From Bacteroidales bacterium (GTDB lineage Bacteria > Bacteroidota > Bacteroidia > Bacteroidales > Marinilabiliaceae), in assembly GCA_024401295.1 (NCBI GenBank), contig JAKSLG010000007.1, positions 38,243 to 102,242 of the forward strand: DNA of 64,000 bases, written 5' to 3'. This document shows, piece after piece, positions 60,708 to 64,000 of this stretch (positions within the stretch are counted from its first letter, which is position 1; each line of letters begins with the position of its first letter). A program made the translations under genes and the position numbers. A model generated the notes under the pieces. That model was not told where the DNA came from. It searched no databases and was given only the letters and a program-made list of their open reading frames with translations.

Positions 60708-62138
60708 CTATTTACAAGATCTCAATCCCAAAGATATACGCTGATCAATTTCTTTTGAAAATTCTCCGTCATTGAGCGAACGAGCCTTCTCAAGATATCG
60801 CTTTGCAGCAGCAAAATCCGAATGGCGAATCTTTAGATCAGCAACATACACAGCCGAATACGGACCAAAATAGCGCTTGTTTTTCGGAGCAAGTGCAATA
60901 ACCTTTTCATAATGGCTCAGCGCAGATTGTTCATTGCCGAGCAAGTCTTCTGCACGAGCCATGCGAAAATAATACTCTATCAAGTCATCATCAGCAGGTT
61001 TATAGCGATTCAAGACATCAAGGGATTCCGCATAGTTGCCATATTCGAACAAAAAACGAGCCTTTACAAGTTCGACCTTCATTTGCGGAAAAATCAGTGC
61101 ATCGGCTTTTGTTCGCTTATCGACATCCGAAGAAGCATCAAAAGAAGCCGCAGTCGTACTCATCATCAAAGCCTCTTCCCGACGTCCTTTCAAAAGCAAT
61201 GCATAGGCCTTGATCAAATAGCCATCATTGACACAAGAAACGCCTTTGTAACTCTTCAAAAACAAATCCGCATATCGAATGGCCGCATCGGCATCAAGAT
61301 GGCGCAATGCGAATTTCGCACGCTGATGAAGAATAAGAGGAAATCGCTCGAAAGAGGACTGCGCAAGATTATCCATTATCTCTTCAGCCTCTGCTCCCAA
61401 CTGACGACGGCCGCAACTCAGCAAATAAAGATATGAAATGCCTGGAGAAGTACTGCTGCGCAACTCGTCACGCTGTTCGTTCGATATGCGTTGCTCATGC
61501 GACAGAAAAATATTCGTAAACGTCAGAATGAGAGACTCTTCATTCAATCCGGAAACATTCTTGACTTTCGAATGATAGAGATCAACTTCGCTGAAACCAC
61601 GAGCAAGATTGCCCTCACCAAATCCGAAAAAGCCTGCAAGTCCTTTCCATTTTTCAGGAATCTGCGAAAGCAGAATATCAAAGATAGAACGCAACATCAG
61701 TTGCCCATCATAAGTCGGATATTGCTCTTCACCTCGAAGAAACGAACGGTATGCCTTCCAGAAAAGCACGCCTCCACCCCACAAACTGCCATTGCTCATT
61801 TCCACCAAGCATCTGTGCAACTGCAAATTGCATTTCAGAGTCGCTGCATAGCGATGTTTTTCTGCAAGTTCAAGAGCAATGTCGCTTTGACGTATGTAGC
61901 TTTCATAATTCTTCTTATTGTTAGCTGAAGTATATAGCATAATAGCATTGTACTCAGCGACATACGCTTTAATTGCAGGATCAGAAATCTGTTGAAGTTC
62001 AGAATTATAGCGGTCAGAATCCAAGGCATAGACAGCACCGAGCGCAGCAGAAGCATGACGTTCCGAAAGCACATTCTCCTGAGCCACAGAAAACAGACCC
62101 AAGAGAGCAAAAACGAATGTGGTCAAAAACTTTTTCAT
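60708..62138 (-). CDS. Secreted TPR protein of unknown function
   Basis: A 476-residue protein: signal peptide MKKFLTTFVFALLGLFSVA (cut before QENVLS), then a helical repeat array of TPR type, for example AAIRYADLFLKSYKGVSCVN, LVKARFLFEYGNYAESLDVL, RAEDLLGNEQSALSHYEKVI and AAKRYLEKARSLND. An uncommon middle stretch, GSLWGGGVLFWKAYRSFLRG and GLAGFFGFGEGNLARG, may be a membrane-contact or ligand site. It is probably periplasmic. It stands ten bases after the HAD-like gene; about 110 bases separate it from the protease gene. Confidence 0.7.
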   Translation of the reverse strand: MKKFLTTFVFALLGLFSVAQENVLSERHASAALGAVYALDSDRYNSELQQISDPAIKAYVAEYNAIMLYTSANNKKNYESYIRQSDIALELAEKHRYAATLKCNLQLHRCLVEMSNGSLWGGGVLFWKAYRSFLRGEEQYPTYDGQLMLRSIFDILLSQIPEKWKGLAGFFGFGEGNLARGFSEVDLYHSKVKNVSGLNEESLILTFTNIFLSHEQRISNEQRDELRSSTSPGISYLYLLSCGRRQLGAEAEEIMDNLAQSSFERFPLILHQRAKFALRHLDADAAIRYADLFLKSYKGVSCVNDGYLIKAYALLLKGRREEALMMSTTAASFDASSDVDKRTKADALIFPQMKVELVKARFLFEYGNYAESLDVLNRYKPADDDLIEYYFRMARAEDLLGNEQSALSHYEKVIALAPKNKRYFGPYSAVYVADLKIRHSDFAAAKRYLEKARSLNDGEFSKEIDQRISLGLRSCK

Positions 62139-62147
62139 GCGAAGCTA

Positions 62148-62549
62148 CTATCCGCCAAAGAGTCTCTTGAACAGACTCTTTTTCTGCTGCTTATACAATG
62201 GTTGTCCTTCCGGACAAAGCGCTTGATAAATCTCGCCCCACGAAGGCAAACCGCCGAAATTACGATCGTCAATGTAGATGTCAGCATCGATTTTGCGGGA
62301 AGCATTTCCATCGAGGACCTCACCTGGATATGCACTATTAACGGCATAGAATTCCACACCATTTTTCTTACACAATTCTACAGCATCATCAAGCAGAGAA
62401 CCTACACGGCATGTCCACAACACGAGCAAATATCCTTTATGCTGTAACTCGCGAAGAGTCTGGAACGCAAATGCACGTTCGCGACCCATCTGAGGGTAAC
62501 GATTTTCGACAATTGTTCCGTCAAAATCGACTGCAATAATCTTGTCCAT
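62148..62549 (-). CDS. HAD-like phosphatase (BT0820-type)
   Basis: A 133-residue protein with the HAD nucleophile motif VDFDGTI (Asp8, Asp10), motif II in LVLWTCR (Thr) and the acidic DIYIDDRNFGG (motif IV). No cap domain is present. It belongs to the small Bacteroides HAD-like group. The substrate is unknown. It is the third gene of the recR-led operon, six bases after the membrane protein gene. Confidence 0.85.
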   Translation of the reverse strand: MDKIIAVDFDGTIVENRYPQMGRERAFAFQTLRELQHKGYLLVLWTCRVGSLLDDAVELCKKNGVEFYAVNSAYPGEVLDGNASRKIDADIYIDDRNFGGLPSWGEIYQALCPEGQPLYKQQKKSLFKRLFGG

Positions 62550-62554
62550 ATCAA

Positions 62555-62965
62555 TCAGTTTTCACGAATTATATATTGTCTTGAAGGATACGAAAGCAAT
62601 ATAAGAATCGTCAACATTCCTGTCATATATATGCAGCTCTCGACAACCGTCACAAAATACGCGAGACTTGAGAGAAACGACAAGACATTCATCGTTACGA
62701 TACGGATGCGGTATGCCTTTCCAAATATGACAATCTGCTCTTCTTCCGGCTTATCCTCGCATTTTGCTTCGGCACGTTTCAACAGCCAATGAGTCAGAGG
62801 GATTGCGACCAAGGCAGCCAAGAAAAGCAATACGAGGAGCAAATAGCCGAGACGCTCATTAACAAGTGATTCGTCGGCAGCAAAATAGAACAATGCAAAA
62901 AATGCCAATGGCGGCACTGAAGCTATCAGGAAAAACTGGCGCAACTGCTTTAAAAGTGAGTCCAT
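62555..62965 (-). CDS. Small membrane protein of unknown function
   Basis: A 136-residue protein with four hydrophobic segments: FFLIASVPPLAFFALFYFAA, LGYLLLVLLFLAALVAIPL, VTMNVLSFLSSLAYFVTVV and YMTGMLTILILLSYP. The middle loop is charged (KRAEAKCEDKPEEEQIVIFG). No known motif is evident. It lies between recR and the HAD-like gene with gaps of 21 and 5 bases, so it belongs to the same transcript. Confidence 0.7.
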   Translation of the reverse strand: MDSLLKQLRQFFLIASVPPLAFFALFYFAADESLVNERLGYLLLVLLFLAALVAIPLTHWLLKRAEAKCEDKPEEEQIVIFGKAYRIRIVTMNVLSFLSSLAYFVTVVESCIYMTGMLTILILLSYPSRQYIIREN

Positions 62966-62986
62966 TTATCTTTTCTTTTTTTATTA

Positions 62987-63613
62987 TCAGTAAGTTAAAG
63001 TTTTGTCAAACGGAACACGATTGACAATCGAACGTCCGAGCGTTACCTCATCGGCATATTCAAGTTCATCGCCAACAGCAATACCGCGAGCGATGGTTGT
63101 TACAGGCACGCCATACTTGGCTATACGCTTGTAGATGTAAAAGTTCGTCGTATCGCCTTCCATCGTAGTGCTCAGAGCCAAGATGACCTCATCGGCTGCA
63201 TTAGACGCGATTTTATCGTCGAGCGAATCGATATTAAGATCGTCGGGACCGATTCCATCCATTGGCGAAATCACGCCACCAAGGACATGATAGATTCCGT
63301 TATACTGATGAGTGCTCTCGACCGCCATCACATCGCGAACATTCTCAACGACACATATCTGTCGATGATTGCGATTCTTATCGGCACAAATTTCGCACGT
63401 ATCACTATCTGATATGTTGTGACACACATGACAATAACACATGTCATTACGCACACTTCGGATTGCTTCGGCAAAAGACTCAACGTCGCTTTTGTCCTGT
63501 CGCAGAATATGAAGGACAAGACGCAATGCCGTTTTGCGACCAATGCCCGGCAATTTTGCAAATTCCGAAACCGCATTATCGAGCAGATGTGATGAATAAC
63601 GAGTCTGATTCAT
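62987..63613 (-). CDS. recR: Recombination protein RecR
   Basis: A 208-residue protein from ATG 63613; the longer open frame begins with a hydrophobic stretch foreign to RecR. The N-terminal helix-hairpin-helix contains [20 protein letters not shown]. The zinc finger uses Cys61, Cys64, Cys73 and Cys76 (CHVC ... CEIC). The Toprim domain has [16 protein letters not shown] and [19 protein letters not shown]. RecR with RecO and RecF loads RecA on gapped DNA. A TATATTTG -7 box ends six bases before the ATG, so the leader would be very short. It heads a run of eight minus-strand genes. Confidence 0.95.
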   Translation of the reverse strand: MNQTRYSSHLLDNAVSEFAKLPGIGRKTALRLVLHILRQDKSDVESFAEAIRSVRNDMCYCHVCHNISDSDTCEICADKNRNHRQICVVENVRDVMAVESTHQYNGIYHVLGGVISPMDGIGPDDLNIDSLDDKIASNAADEVILALSTTMEGDTTNFYIYKRIAKYGVPVTTIARGIAVGDELEYADEVTLGRSIVNRVPFDKTLTY

Positions 63614-63757
63614 GAGTGCAAATATAATAATAATAACGAGAAACATAGCAACAAAAATAAAGTGCGACCATGTTGCGTAATCAAAGAGGCCATTTGCGAG
63701 ATTAAGAGTCCGTGACGGCACCAAATGAATAAAGTTTAGCAAAAAATTGAGAAAAAG

Positions 63758-63789
63758 TTTGGCATATCAAAAAACAATGTCTAATTTTG
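63758..63789 (+). promoter_or_regulatory. Promoter of the tRNA-Val genes
   Basis: TTTG (63758-63761), 20 bases, TAATTTTG (63782-63789): full match to the Bacteroidetes consensus, 27 bases before the first tRNA-Val. Confidence 0.82.
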
Positions 63790-63816
63790 CACCGTCTTAA
63801 ACGAAAGACACGACAC

Positions 63817-63891
63817 GGGCGCTTAGCTCAGCTGGTTTAGAGCATCTGCCTTACAAGCAGAGGGTCGGGGGTTCGAATCCCTCAGCGCCCA
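63817..63891 (+). tRNA. tRNA-Val (anticodon TAC)
   Basis: A 75-base cloverleaf: acceptor GGGCGCT/AGCGCCC with discriminator A; D arm GCTC...GAGC; anticodon stem-loop TCTGC-CTTACAA-GCAGA gives TAC; T arm with GGTTCGAATCC. No CCA is encoded. Confidence 0.96.
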
Positions 63892-63946
63892 CTCCGAATG
63901 TCGGACATTGAAATGGTGAGGAACAACTTGGGGCAACCCGTCAATC

Positions 63947-64000
63947 GGGCGCTTAGCTCAGCTGGTTTAGAGCATCTGCCTTACAAGCAGAGGGTCGGGG
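63947..64000 (+). tRNA. tRNA-Val (anticodon TAC), second copy, cut by the window edge
   Basis: The 54 bases present are identical to the first 54 of the copy at 63817. A 55-base spacer (63892-63946) separates them with no promoter of its own visible, so both probably come from one transcript. Confidence 0.93.

Overview
The window looks like chromosomal DNA of a Bacteroidales bacterium (Prevotella/Bacteroides-like; I cannot place it more finely). The reasons are: promoters of the Bacteroidetes type (TTTG, about 20 bases, TAnnTTTG) before several genes; few Shine-Dalgarno sites; BspA-type leucine-rich-repeat surface proteins ending in a type IX secretion (T9SS) sorting domain; a two-component-regulator-propeller sensor kinase; a remnant of the Bacteroidales HU-like protein; and tRNA genes without an encoded CCA.

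Layout. Bases 1 to about 16,800 (minus strand) hold a surface-polysaccharide cluster that runs off the left edge. A conserved gene of unknown function is followed by Wzm/Wzt ABC exporter genes, then by tightly overlapping glycosyltransferases (GT2, GT4, one GT10 fucosyltransferase-like, one GT28/PssE-like), hexapeptide acyltransferases and an O-antigen polymerase/ligase-like membrane protein. One acetyltransferase is split by a frameshift in a five-base homopolymer. Bases 16,900-20,160 (minus) are a xylose unit (xylB then xylE) with a clear promoter and an intergenic terminator. Bases 20,300-31,600 carry a small secreted protein, then on the plus strand pyrB-pyrI-flavin reductase-PIF1-like helicase/TPR, then Nudix-sensor kinase-methyltransferase, facing a CrtI-like oxidoreductase.

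Bases 31,600-36,500 contain a TPR lipoprotein, a gene-poor stretch of about 800 bases with TGTTAAA arrays, a truncated HU-like gene behind an intact promoter, a C_GCAxxG_C_C protein, a histidine-rich secreted protein, a chorismate mutase and a DUF1653 protein.

The most unusual part is 36,533-54,568 (minus): two tandem units, each a giant secreted repeat protein (2251 and 3053 residues) followed by an outer-membrane barrel gene. The barrel gene, the spacer and the last ~1.4 kb of the giant gene form a 2446-base block present twice, 10,251 bases apart, with only two differences that I found. The giant genes upstream of the block are diverged. This points to very recent duplication or gene conversion and makes a substrate for deletion or exchange of surface-protein N-termini.

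Bases 54,700-64,000 hold housekeeping genes: pnp, tRNA-Gly(CCC), and a probable minus-strand operon recR - membrane protein - HAD-like - TPR protein - S41 protease - LemA - two TPM-domain proteins. Two identical tRNA-Val(TAC) genes on the plus strand end the window, the second cut by the right edge.
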